A stretch of 64,000 nucleotides of DNA from Edaphocola flava. Its GTDB lineage: Bacteria > Bacteroidota > Bacteroidia > Chitinophagales > Chitinophagaceae. A program made the translations under genes and the position numbers. Location of the stretch: contig NZ_SAIQ01000001.1 of assembly GCF_004118155.1 (NCBI RefSeq), positions 1,116,001-1,180,000 on the forward strand, written 5' to 3'. Numbering within the stretch: the first letter of the stretch is position 1; each line of letters begins with the position of its first letter. Below are positions 52,553 to 60,893 of this stretch, one piece after another. The notes beneath the pieces were generated by a model that was not told the DNA's origin, searched no databases, and worked only from the letters and a program-made list of their open reading frames with translations.

Positions 52553-53322
52553 TGATCTACCTGTTTGATAAAAGCTTCGAAGGATTGTTGTCTGCAGTAT
52601 TTGACCGGTTTGAATACAGGCATGATGTTTCCCGTTTGCTTCCTGCAGATCAGGCGCAACAGGTTTTATTTGAAGAGACACATACCGTATACAGCAGCAG
52701 TGCAAAATCGGAAAGAGTATGGAAAGGCATACAAGCTAAGGCTGATGCGGCCTGGCAACGGATCATATATTGTGCTTTTCTGTCAGAGCTCACGGAAGTG
52801 CACCATACTTTATTTATGGTGCTTGTGCGCTTATTTGCAGGCCAGGTAAATCTGAAGAATTTCGGAGATGCAACAGTACTATTGCTTTCCCAGACGGCAA
52901 AGAAAGTTGAGCGGGAGAAGCACCGTATGAAAGCCTTTATCCGGTTTGAGAAGAGTGAAGATGGGATGTACTTTGCCAGGATAGCGCCTGATTTTAATGT
53001 CATACCTCTGATCATTACTTTTTTTAAAAATCGCTACGCAGATCAACCCTGGATTATATATGATCAGAAACGGTTATATGGCGTGCTGTATGATACCGAC
53101 CAGGTGCATCATATCCGCAAATTGCCGGAGGATTTGTCAGATCATATGTTGCCGGATAAGCCTGTACAAATGGATGAGGACGAAACACTTTATGCCACGC
53201 TGTGGAGAGACTATTTTAAAAGTACTAATATAGAAGCCCGCAAAAATCCGAAATTGCATCGGCAACATGTCCCTAAGCGGTACTGGCACCTGCTTACAGA
53301 AAAAAAGATCATATGGGAGTAG
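52552..53322 (+). CDS. DUF4130-family protein, partner of the radical SAM protein
   Basis: 256 residues. Start MIYLFDKSFEGLLSAVFD is the signature opening of the DUF4130/TIGR03915 family, described only as a probable DNA metabolism protein. Contains FAGQVNLKNFGD, FIRFEKSEDGMYFARIAPDFNVIPLI and a basic C-terminus (RKNPKLHRQHVPKRYW). In other genomes it is fused to a uracil-DNA glycosylase-like domain; that domain is absent here (normal fused length about 480). Start codon overlaps the upstream stop, so the pair is one operon. Confidence 0.85.
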   Translation: MIYLFDKSFEGLLSAVFDRFEYRHDVSRLLPADQAQQVLFEETHTVYSSSAKSERVWKGIQAKADAAWQRIIYCAFLSELTEVHHTLFMVLVRLFAGQVNLKNFGDATVLLLSQTAKKVEREKHRMKAFIRFEKSEDGMYFARIAPDFNVIPLIITFFKNRYADQPWIIYDQKRLYGVLYDTDQVHHIRKLPEDLSDHMLPDKPVQMDEDETLYATLWRDYFKSTNIEARKNPKLHRQHVPKRYWHLLTEKKIIWE

Positions 53323-53536
53323 TTTGCACCATCAGGTATTAATATATTGAAATTCTCTTAATGTTATATACGTAAAATTTCCGATTCTAAAAAATATTTT
53401 TTGGTTATATATTTAAACAAAATTTTCAACAATAAATTTTAAGTATTAAAAAATTATATTGAATATTAATAAGTTATAAATATATATTGAAAACCTATGT
53501 TCTGCCCTATTGTTTAGAATGTTTAGTTTTTATAGT

Positions 53537-53568
53537 TTTGGCTTTGACTTCAACTCGACTAACCTTTC
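53537..53568 (+). promoter_or_regulatory. Promoter of nrdJ
   Basis: TTTG (53537-53540), 20 bases, AACCTTTC (53561-53568), two bases off TAnnTTTG. It lies inside the longer open frame and supports ATG 53583. No cobalamin riboswitch consensus is visible in the A/T-rich 260-base gap. Confidence 0.45.
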
Positions 53569-53582
53569 AAAATATTTTTAAT

Positions 53583-56165
53583 ATGAACGTAAAAGAATCC
53601 ACTTCTGCTATGGTCACTTATACACAAGAAGAAGCTTTCGAAGCCAGTTTGGCCTATTTCAAAGGTGACGATCTTGCTGCACGTGTGTGGCTCAATAAAT
53701 ATGCATTAAAAGACTCTTACGGGAATCTTTATGAGAAATCTCCGGCTGATATGCACCGTCGTATTGCTTCGGAGATTGCCCGTATTGAAGCAAATTATAC
53801 CAATCCGATGAGTGAAGATGAGGTATATGATCTTATTAAAGATTTTAAATACATCATTCCTCAGGGTAGCCCTATGACCGGTATTGGTAATCCGTACCAG
53901 ATCGCTTCCTTATCTAACTGTTTCGTAATCGGTAACAATGGGAATTCCGATTCTTACGGCGGTATTATGAAAGTAGATCAGGAGCAGGTGCAGCTGATGA
54001 AACGCCGTGGTGGTGTAGGTCATGACCTGTCCCACATCCGTCCTAAAGGCTCTCCGGTTAAGAACTCAGCACTGACCTCAACCGGTCTGGTTCCGTTTAT
54101 GGAGCGTTTCTCCAATTCTACCCGTGAGGTAGCGCAGGATGGCCGCCGTGGAGCACTGATGCTTTCTGTATCCATCAAACATCCGGATTCTGAAGCATTT
54201 ATCGATGCTAAAATGGAGCAGGGCAAAGTAACCGGTGCCAATGTTTCGGTAAGAATTACTGATGACTTCATGAAAGCCGTAGAAGCCGGAACGGTTTATC
54301 GTCAGCAATACCCTATCGACAGTGAAAACCCGGTATTTACAAAAGATGTAAATGCCCGTGATCTGTGGAAAAAAATTGTACATAATGCGTGGCGCTCGGC
54401 AGAGCCGGGTATCTTATTCTGGGATACTATTATCCGTGAATCGGTACCGGATACCTATGCAGACCTGGGTTATAAGACATTATCTACCAACCCTTGCGGA
54501 GAAATTCCTTTATGTGCATATGACTCCTGTCGTCTCCTGGCCATCAACCTGTATTCCTATGTAGAAAACCCATTCACTCCGGAAGCGAAATTTGACTGGG
54601 ATCTGTTTAAGAAACACATCCATGCTGCACAGCGTATGATGGATGATATCATCGACCTGGAACTGGAAAAAGTTGCCGTGATCCAGCAAAAAATCGATGA
54701 AGATCCGGAAGATGCAGAGATCAAACGTATTGAGCGTAAGCTTTGGGACAATATCTATCATAAAGCACAGGAAGGCCGTCGTACCGGTATCGGTATCACT
54801 GCAGAAGGCGATATGCTGGCTGCATTAGGCATCCGCTACGGTAGCGAAGAAGGTATTGCTTTCTCTACAGAAGTACATAAAATCGTTGCCCTGGAAGCAT
54901 ACCGCAGCTCGGTGTACACCGCAAAAGAACGCGGAGCCTTCCCGATCTTCGATGTGGAAAGAGAAAAAAATAATCCGTTTATCAACCGTCTGAAAGAAGC
55001 TGATCCTGAACTGTATTTTGAAATGACAGAATATGGTCGCAGAAATATTGCCTTACTGACTATCGCTCCTACCGGCACCACCAGCCTGATGTCTCAGACC
55101 ACCAGCGGTATTGAGCCTGTATTCCTGCCAGTGTACAAGCGCCGCAGAAAAGTGAATCCGAATGATAAAGATGTGCGTGTAGATTTTGTGGATGAATTAG
55201 GTGATAGCTGGGAAGAATATATTGTATTCCACCACAACTTTAAAAAATGGATGGAAATAAGCGGACATGATATCAGTAAAAATTACACACAGGAAGAGCT
55301 GAATGAACTGGTAGAGCAATCTCCATACTTCAAAGCCACTTCAAATGATGTGGATTATCATGCCAAAGTACGTATGCAGGGCGCGATACAGCAATGGGTA
55401 GACCATAGCATCAGCGTAACCATCAATATGCCGAACGATGTAACAGAAGACCTGGTTGGTGAGCTGTACATGGAAGCATGGAAGAGCGGTTGTAAAGGTG
55501 TTACCGTATACCGTGATGGTAGCCGCAGCGGTGTATTGATTGCTGCTGATGATAAGAAGAAAGAATCGAATAATAATGAGATAAGTGATGACCCGGATGA
55601 AAGTGCAGATGCCCGCATCTTCCCGACCACACGTCCGGAAACGCTGGATGCCGACGTAGTGCGCTTCCAGAATAATCGCGAGAAATGGATTGCCTTCATT
55701 GGTCTGATCGATGGTAAACCTTACGAAATCTTTACCGGTCTGTCTGATGATGATGATGGTATCCTGATCCCTAGATGGGTAAATGAAGGCCTGATCATTA
55801 AAAACAAGGATGAAGACGGTAATACCCGTTATGACTTCCAGTTCCAGAATCAGAGAGGATACAAAACCACCATCGAAGGCCTTTCACATAAATTTGACCC
55901 GGAATACTGGAACTATGCTAAGCTGATCTCCGGTACCTTACGTCATGGCATGCCTATCGAAAGAGTGGTAGACCTGATCAACGGGCTGCAATTAGATGAC
56001 AATATCAACACATGGAAGAACGGTGTGGCCAGAGCGCTGAAGCGTTATATCGCGGATGGCGTAACGGCACAAAAAGCCAAATGTTCTAACTGTGGTGGAA
56101 ATAATTTACAGTATCAGGAAGGTTGCCTGACCTGTAAAGACTGTGGCAGCTCCAAATGCGGATAA
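53583..56165 (+). CDS. nrdJ: Adenosylcobalamin-dependent ribonucleotide reductase (class II)
   Basis: 860 residues from ATG 53583. Reduces ribonucleotides to deoxyribonucleotides using a B12 radical, without oxygen need. Seen: SLSNCFVIGN, MKRRGGVGHDLS, STNPCGEIPLCAYDSCRL (active-site cysteine), APTGTTSLMSQTTSGIEP and a C-terminal zinc ribbon CSNCGGNNLQ...CLTCKDCGSSKCG. That ribbon marks the NrdJ-Z form. The 96-base upstream extension (from 53487) encodes a hydrophobic, unrelated segment and overlaps the promoter, so it is rejected. No B12 synthesis genes nearby. Confidence 0.93.
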   Translation: MNVKESTSAMVTYTQEEAFEASLAYFKGDDLAARVWLNKYALKDSYGNLYEKSPADMHRRIASEIARIEANYTNPMSEDEVYDLIKDFKYIIPQGSPMTGIGNPYQIASLSNCFVIGNNGNSDSYGGIMKVDQEQVQLMKRRGGVGHDLSHIRPKGSPVKNSALTSTGLVPFMERFSNSTREVAQDGRRGALMLSVSIKHPDSEAFIDAKMEQGKVTGANVSVRITDDFMKAVEAGTVYRQQYPIDSENPVFTKDVNARDLWKKIVHNAWRSAEPGILFWDTIIRESVPDTYADLGYKTLSTNPCGEIPLCAYDSCRLLAINLYSYVENPFTPEAKFDWDLFKKHIHAAQRMMDDIIDLELEKVAVIQQKIDEDPEDAEIKRIERKLWDNIYHKAQEGRRTGIGITAEGDMLAALGIRYGSEEGIAFSTEVHKIVALEAYRSSVYTAKERGAFPIFDVEREKNNPFINRLKEADPELYFEMTEYGRRNIALLTIAPTGTTSLMSQTTSGIEPVFLPVYKRRRKVNPNDKDVRVDFVDELGDSWEEYIVFHHNFKKWMEISGHDISKNYTQEELNELVEQSPYFKATSNDVDYHAKVRMQGAIQQWVDHSISVTINMPNDVTEDLVGELYMEAWKSGCKGVTVYRDGSRSGVLIAADDKKKESNNNEISDDPDESADARIFPTTRPETLDADVVRFQNNREKWIAFIGLIDGKPYEIFTGLSDDDDGILIPRWVNEGLIIKNKDEDGNTRYDFQFQNQRGYKTTIEGLSHKFDPEYWNYAKLISGTLRHGMPIERVVDLINGLQLDDNINTWKNGVARALKRYIADGVTAQKAKCSNCGGNNLQYQEGCLTCKDCGSSKCG

Positions 56166-56191
56166 GCCCATAGTGATTTGAATATTAACAC

Positions 56192-56229
56192 AAAAGGATC
56201 GGGTCTGCATTTGCAGACCCGATCCTTTT
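56192..56229. terminator. Bidirectional terminator nrdJ / aspC
   Basis: An 18-bp perfect stem (56192-56209 / 56212-56229) with only two unpaired central bases, between convergent nrdJ and the aminotransferase gene. Confidence 0.9.
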
Positions 56230-56249
56230 TATATTTTGCAGGAACATTT

Positions 56250-57446
56250 TTATGATAATGTAGCCAGGGCTGTTTTGATTCTTTGTACTGCTTCGCTGAT
56301 CTGCTCCATTGATGCTGCATAAGAAAAACGAATACACTGATCGTTGCCGAAAGCTGCACCGCTTACCCCGCTTACATGAGCAACATTGAGCAGGAATAAA
56401 GCAAAATCATCAGCATTGTTTACCTCATTGCCCTGCGCATCTTTCTTGCCAAAATAATAAGAAATATCCGGGAATGCATAGAATGCTCCTTCCGGAACCA
56501 ATGTTTTGAAACCTTCTATTTTATTCAACTCTGCAATAAAGAAATCTCTTCTTTCATGGAAGGCTTTCACCATTTCCATAGAAGGCGTGTTATCCGATAA
56601 AAGAGCCGTCACTGCAGCCTTCTGTGCGATAGAGTTGGTGCCGGAAGTAAAGGACCCCTGTATTTTCTCACAGGCTTTTATCATAGCTACCGGAGCGGCA
56701 ATATACCCCAGTCTCCAGCCTGTCATTGCAAATCCTTTTGCAAAACCATTGACCAGTACTACTTGTTCCCTGATTGCTTCAAACTGGGCAATGCTTTCAT
56801 GCTTACCTACATAATTAATGTATTCATAGATCTCATCGCTAACGATAGTGATGTTGGGATATTTTTTGAATACCTCAACCAGACCTGCTAATTCTTCTTT
56901 GGAATATACAGCGCCGGATGGATTACACGGAGAAGAGAAAATAAACAAACGGGTTTTCTCTGTAATAGCCGCTTCCAGCTTGGCCGGAGTAATTTTAAAA
57001 TGATCTTCTATACCGCAGGATACGAACTTGCATACACCTTGCGCCATTTCTACCAGTGCCGAATAAGTAACCCAGTAAGGAGTAGGAATTACTGCTTCAT
57101 CACCGGCATTGATGGTAGCCAGTATCACATTGGCCAGAGATTGCTTGGCACCCGTTGATACTAAAGTTTGTTCCGGAGTATACTCCAGGTTATTATCTCT
57201 TTTCAGTTTATGACATACTGCTGCTCTCAGGTCAGCAAAACCCGCTACTGGTGTGTATTTGGTAAAGCCATCGTCTAATGCCTTCTTTGCCGCATCTTTG
57301 ATATGTTGCGGTGTGTCGAAATCAGGTTCTCCCAGACTCAGATTAATTACATTAACCCCTTTTGCCGCCAGTTCGCGACCCAGCTTGGCCATGAGTAAAG
57401 TTTGTGGTTCGGAAAATCGGTCGACGAATGAAGAAATCTGCATCAT
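56250..57446 (-). CDS. aspC: Aspartate aminotransferase (type Ib)
   Basis: 398 residues. PLP lysine in VNGFAKGFAMTGWRLGY; SLGEPDFDTPQHIKDAA, TGAKQSLANVI, SSPCNPSGAVYS, VSDEIYEYI and FGNDQCIRFSYAAS near the end, all typical of Ib aspartate aminotransferases. Distinct from the aminotransferase at 42.4-43.6 kb. Divergent from hisS. Confidence 0.9.
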   Translation of the reverse strand: MMQISSFVDRFSEPQTLLMAKLGRELAAKGVNVINLSLGEPDFDTPQHIKDAAKKALDDGFTKYTPVAGFADLRAAVCHKLKRDNNLEYTPEQTLVSTGAKQSLANVILATINAGDEAVIPTPYWVTYSALVEMAQGVCKFVSCGIEDHFKITPAKLEAAITEKTRLFIFSSPCNPSGAVYSKEELAGLVEVFKKYPNITIVSDEIYEYINYVGKHESIAQFEAIREQVVLVNGFAKGFAMTGWRLGYIAAPVAMIKACEKIQGSFTSGTNSIAQKAAVTALLSDNTPSMEMVKAFHERRDFFIAELNKIEGFKTLVPEGAFYAFPDISYYFGKKDAQGNEVNNADDFALFLLNVAHVSGVSGAAFGNDQCIRFSYAASMEQISEAVQRIKTALATLS

Positions 57447-57551
57447 CTTAGTTTTTTTGGTTTGGAAAGAAACAAAGGTAACAGAAATAGCACATAATAG
57501 TAGCCTGAAAAACAGAATATTCTACTACTTTTTCATTCAGGCAATTAGGGT

Positions 57552-57559
57552 TAAATTTG
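57552..57559 (+). promoter_or_regulatory. -7 promoter box of hisS
   Basis: TAAATTTG lies 26 bases before ATG 57586; a T-rich TTTTTC at about 18 bases upstream may serve as a weak -33 element. Confidence 0.5.
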
Positions 57560-57585
57560 CTCCCGTATTCAATAAACAATTATAG

Positions 57586-58965
57586 ATGAAACCTTCAATT
57601 CCTCAGGGCACGCGTGATTTTTCGCCTGCTGATGTGCGGCGTCGCCAGTACATACTCAATACCATCAAATCGGTATTTGAAGTGTACGGGTTTCAGCCAT
57701 TGGAAACTCCTTCTATGGAAAACCTGAACACCCTTATGGGTAAGTATGGCGAAGAGGGAGACCGACTGATCTTTAAAATCCTGAACAACGGATTACATGA
57801 AAAGAAAGATCAGGCTAAACTGCATGAGGAATGGGATAAAATACTGAGTAAGCCCTACAGCTCTACAACCGTTACGGAACGTGCTTTACGCTACGATCTG
57901 ACCATACCATTTGCCCGTTATGTGGTGATGCACCAGAATGACCTGGCCTTCCCGTTTAAGCGATATCAGATGCAACCTGTATGGCGCGCAGATCGCCCGC
58001 AAAGAGGCCGCTACCGTGAGTTCTGGCAATGTGATGCCGATGTGGTGGGCAGCAATTCCCTGCTGAACGAAGCAGAGTTGCTGTGTATTTACCAGGATGC
58101 ATTTCACCGCCTGAATGTACCGGGTATACAAGTGAAAATCAATAGCCGTAAAGTATTGGCAGGACTTGCAGAATGCTGCGGTGCTGCGGAGCAACTGACC
58201 GACATTACAGTCGCCATCGATAAGCTGGACAAGATCGGCTGGGATGGTGTGGCCAAAGAGCTAACCGAACGTGGGCTGGAAGCGGATAAAGTAAGCTATA
58301 TCCAAAACTATCTGAACATTTCGGGAAGTACAGAAGAGCGCCTTGTAGCTATGGAAACATTGCTTAAGGATAGTGCAACTGCACAGCAAGGCATAGCAGA
58401 ACTGCGTACTACACTGAAATATATGGCACAGCTGGAGCGCAGTGAGTGGACCAGCGAAGTGCTGGTAGACTTTACCCTGGCGCGTGGCCTGAACTACTAT
58501 ACCGGTGTGATTGTAGAAGTGGGTACTACTGCTGTAAAAATGGGCAGCATTGGTGGCGGTGGCCGTTACGATGACCTTACCGGTTTGTTCGGATTAAAAG
58601 GCCTGTCCGGTGTAGGTGTATCTTTCGGTATCGATCGTATCTATGATGTAATGACAGAGCTGAATCTATTCCCAGAAGATGTAGATGTAACCACCCGCAT
58701 CCTGTTTGTAAACATAGAGCCGGAGGCTGAGACCACTATACTGTCTTACCTGTCCCATTTAAGAGGTCTGGGTATTTCTGCAGAGTTATACAGCGATGCT
58801 GCTAAATTTGATAAACAGATGAAGTATGCCGATAAGCGTCAGATTCCTTATGTAGGTATCGTAGGTAGTACAGAACTGGCTCAAAAGGTGATCAATCTGA
58901 AAAATATGACTACAGGTGAGCAACAGCAGCTCTCTATTGAGCAGTTGTCCGAACATTTAGTATAA
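57586..58965 (+). CDS. hisS: Histidyl-tRNA synthetase
   Basis: 459 residues. Class II aminoacyl-tRNA synthetase. Motif 1 region PQGTRDFSPADVRRR, RYDLTIPFARYVV, motif 2 RYQMQPVWRADRPQRGRYREFWQCDADV, HisA motif LARGLNYYTGVIVE, and motif 3 GVGVSFGIDRIYD. C-terminal anticodon-binding domain (about 365-459). Monocistronic with its own promoter and terminator. Confidence 0.97.
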   Translation: MKPSIPQGTRDFSPADVRRRQYILNTIKSVFEVYGFQPLETPSMENLNTLMGKYGEEGDRLIFKILNNGLHEKKDQAKLHEEWDKILSKPYSSTTVTERALRYDLTIPFARYVVMHQNDLAFPFKRYQMQPVWRADRPQRGRYREFWQCDADVVGSNSLLNEAELLCIYQDAFHRLNVPGIQVKINSRKVLAGLAECCGAAEQLTDITVAIDKLDKIGWDGVAKELTERGLEADKVSYIQNYLNISGSTEERLVAMETLLKDSATAQQGIAELRTTLKYMAQLERSEWTSEVLVDFTLARGLNYYTGVIVEVGTTAVKMGSIGGGGRYDDLTGLFGLKGLSGVGVSFGIDRIYDVMTELNLFPEDVDVTTRILFVNIEPEAETTILSYLSHLRGLGISAELYSDAAKFDKQMKYADKRQIPYVGIVGSTELAQKVINLKNMTTGEQQQLSIEQLSEHLV

Positions 58966-59010
58966 TCTACTTTGTGGCTACTTCCATCAAGATAGTCATT
59001 CACTTTATAT

Positions 59011-59045
59011 CAAAAAAGCAGCGGCAATTAGCCGCTGCTTTTTTG
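59011..59045. terminator. Bidirectional terminator hisS / T9SS gene
   Basis: A 15-bp perfect stem (59011-59025 / 59031-59045), loop AATTA, A6 on the left and T6 on the right arm, between convergent genes. Confidence 0.9.
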
Positions 59046-59063
59046 ATTGTTATTAGATACTGC

Positions 59064-60644
59064 TTATTGTTTGGTAAACTGTTTTTTACTGCTGCTGCCA
59101 TCTTCATATACGGCTTCAAGGATATAAGTACTTCCGGCTAGCCTGCTCAGGTCTATTGCAGAGGTGCCGTTTGCAGTAAGCACTTTACGTCCGTAGAGGT
59201 CATAAATGTATACCGTACTTATGTTTTGTTTTCCGTTACTCAGGTACAGTGTATTCGTTGCCGGTACAGGGTACAATAGCAGATCTGTAGTATTGCTGCT
59301 GAGCATTACCTGAACGATGTTGCTATATCGGTGCGCAGCATCCTGGTCTATCATGTTCAGTCTATAGTAATTAATACCCTGCGCCGGATTGTTCTGCGTA
59401 TAACTGTACTCGTAGGTATTGCGTGTCTGTGCCATAGACTGTGCCTGCTGACGATCCAGTTCCTGCCAGTTTCTGGCATCTGTACTATACTCCAGCACAT
59501 ACATTTTTACGCCCTCTTCTTTTGTGGTTTTCCACTGAACAGCTACAGTACCGTCTTTCCGTGCTGCTTTAAAGGACATCAGATCCAGTGGTAAAGGATT
59601 TACCGTAAAGGCTTTGGCCAGATCACCACGCAGGTTGCCACCGCTGGTAGGAACATTGCTCATCGTCATATTCGTTAATGCTCCTGTACTCAGGTTTACC
59701 CCTGCATAATCGCCGGTCGTGAATAAGCTGTACAAGCTGCCTCCCGGGTCGAACATAATACCCGCTGTTTCCTGCCCTGGTGCCGTATTCACAGTACTGC
59801 CTACCGGAGCTACACTGGATACCCCGCTGGCCGGAGCATTAAATACCACAGGACGCCCTACTGTTGTACCACCTTGCGGGTAGGAAATATAGGCATAAAC
59901 CAGTCCGTTTGAAGGGTTGATATCGATGTCCTGTATACCGCCGTCTGCATTGAATATGTTGGGATAGCTGCTGTTGATCTGGTCCAGGAAGCTTTGCAGT
60001 GCTGCTGTAAGGACAGGATTGCTGAAATCCAGCTGGTAATAGCCAGAAAGGCCTGCAACAGTTGTACCTGGGGTTGGGCTCAGACCGGCTACGTTATTGA
60101 GCCAGCACAGGTATCCTTTAATATCTGCCGTCGTTAGGTTAGGGGGCAATCCCGTACTCTGTGCTGCTGCTAGTTTTGCCACACCTGTAGGAGTAAAGCC
60201 ATAGGTCGTATAATAGTATGCCCCGTTATAGATTGTACCCGCAGAAAAGTTTACATATTCCAGCGTTTGTGTGCCCGGAGTAGGAAGTAAACCCATATCC
60301 TGGTATTGCCCGTTGGCACCTATACGGTACAGGCTTACACCCATGCTGTTACCGATAGTATTATCAGTACCCACCCAGGTAGCACCGTATAAGAGACTAT
60401 CTGTAGCATTCAACCCGATCCCGTTCACATTATAGGGGAGGGTAAATGGTGCGCTGAGGGTAAATGCAGAAGATGACGGATTAGTAGAAGTGCCGATATA
60501 ATAAGTCTTCGCTGCGGTATTGTCTCCTGCTTTTGACAAGGAAACATAAGTGTTAGGAAGGAACTTGGTCAGGGCTGCATGAGCCTGAAACGTCATTAAG
60601 GATACTGTAGCACACATAAGTGCTTTAGTTGAGATTTTACACAT
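59064..60644 (-). CDS. Secreted protein with type IX secretion sorting domain
   Basis: 526 residues. Sec signal peptide (ending AHAA near 24), an N-terminal propeller-like region (about 25-345) resembling DUF6923-type sequences (GIGLNATDSLLYG, DIDINPSNGLVYAYIS), a fibronectin-like segment with LMSFKAARKDGTVAVQWKTTKEE, and a C-terminal T9SS type A sorting domain (about 455-526: LLLYPVPATNTLYLSN, IYDLYGRKVL, GSTYILEAVYEDG). Exported across the outer membrane, probably attached to the surface. Function of the cargo region unknown. Confidence 0.85.
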   Translation of the reverse strand: MCKISTKALMCATVSLMTFQAHAALTKFLPNTYVSLSKAGDNTAAKTYYIGTSTNPSSSAFTLSAPFTLPYNVNGIGLNATDSLLYGATWVGTDNTIGNSMGVSLYRIGANGQYQDMGLLPTPGTQTLEYVNFSAGTIYNGAYYYTTYGFTPTGVAKLAAAQSTGLPPNLTTADIKGYLCWLNNVAGLSPTPGTTVAGLSGYYQLDFSNPVLTAALQSFLDQINSSYPNIFNADGGIQDIDINPSNGLVYAYISYPQGGTTVGRPVVFNAPASGVSSVAPVGSTVNTAPGQETAGIMFDPGGSLYSLFTTGDYAGVNLSTGALTNMTMSNVPTSGGNLRGDLAKAFTVNPLPLDLMSFKAARKDGTVAVQWKTTKEEGVKMYVLEYSTDARNWQELDRQQAQSMAQTRNTYEYSYTQNNPAQGINYYRLNMIDQDAAHRYSNIVQVMLSSNTTDLLLYPVPATNTLYLSNGKQNISTVYIYDLYGRKVLTANGTSAIDLSRLAGSTYILEAVYEDGSSSKKQFTKQ

Positions 60645-60835
60645 AATGTATTGATTTTAGAAGGGCCTAAAATAGCAGTATACATGCGTGTTACGGGCTA
60701 AAAATTGGTTAACAGGAAATCGTTATGATATCATATTTATATATATTTTTTAACGATTGGTGGCTATGTTTCTACAAATATGTTATTAAGTTCTATATAA
60801 AAATTTATTCAATTTATCTGTACCGACAATAAAAA

Positions 60836-60879
60836 AATCCCCGAAAACCGACAGTTTATTGTCCGGCTTTCGGGGATTT
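60836..60879 (-). terminator. Terminator of the alpha/beta hydrolase gene
   Basis: AAATCCCCGAAAACCGACA-type left arm pairs with its near-complement at about 60861-60879 (two G-U pairs). On the minus strand a T7 run follows directly. Confidence 0.8.
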
Positions 60880-60893
60880 CAAGAAAAATAGTC

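Noticed and set aside
53323-53582. Possible cobalamin riboswitch before nrdJ
   Set aside because: The conserved B12-box and expected paired elements are not visible in this A/T-rich stretch.
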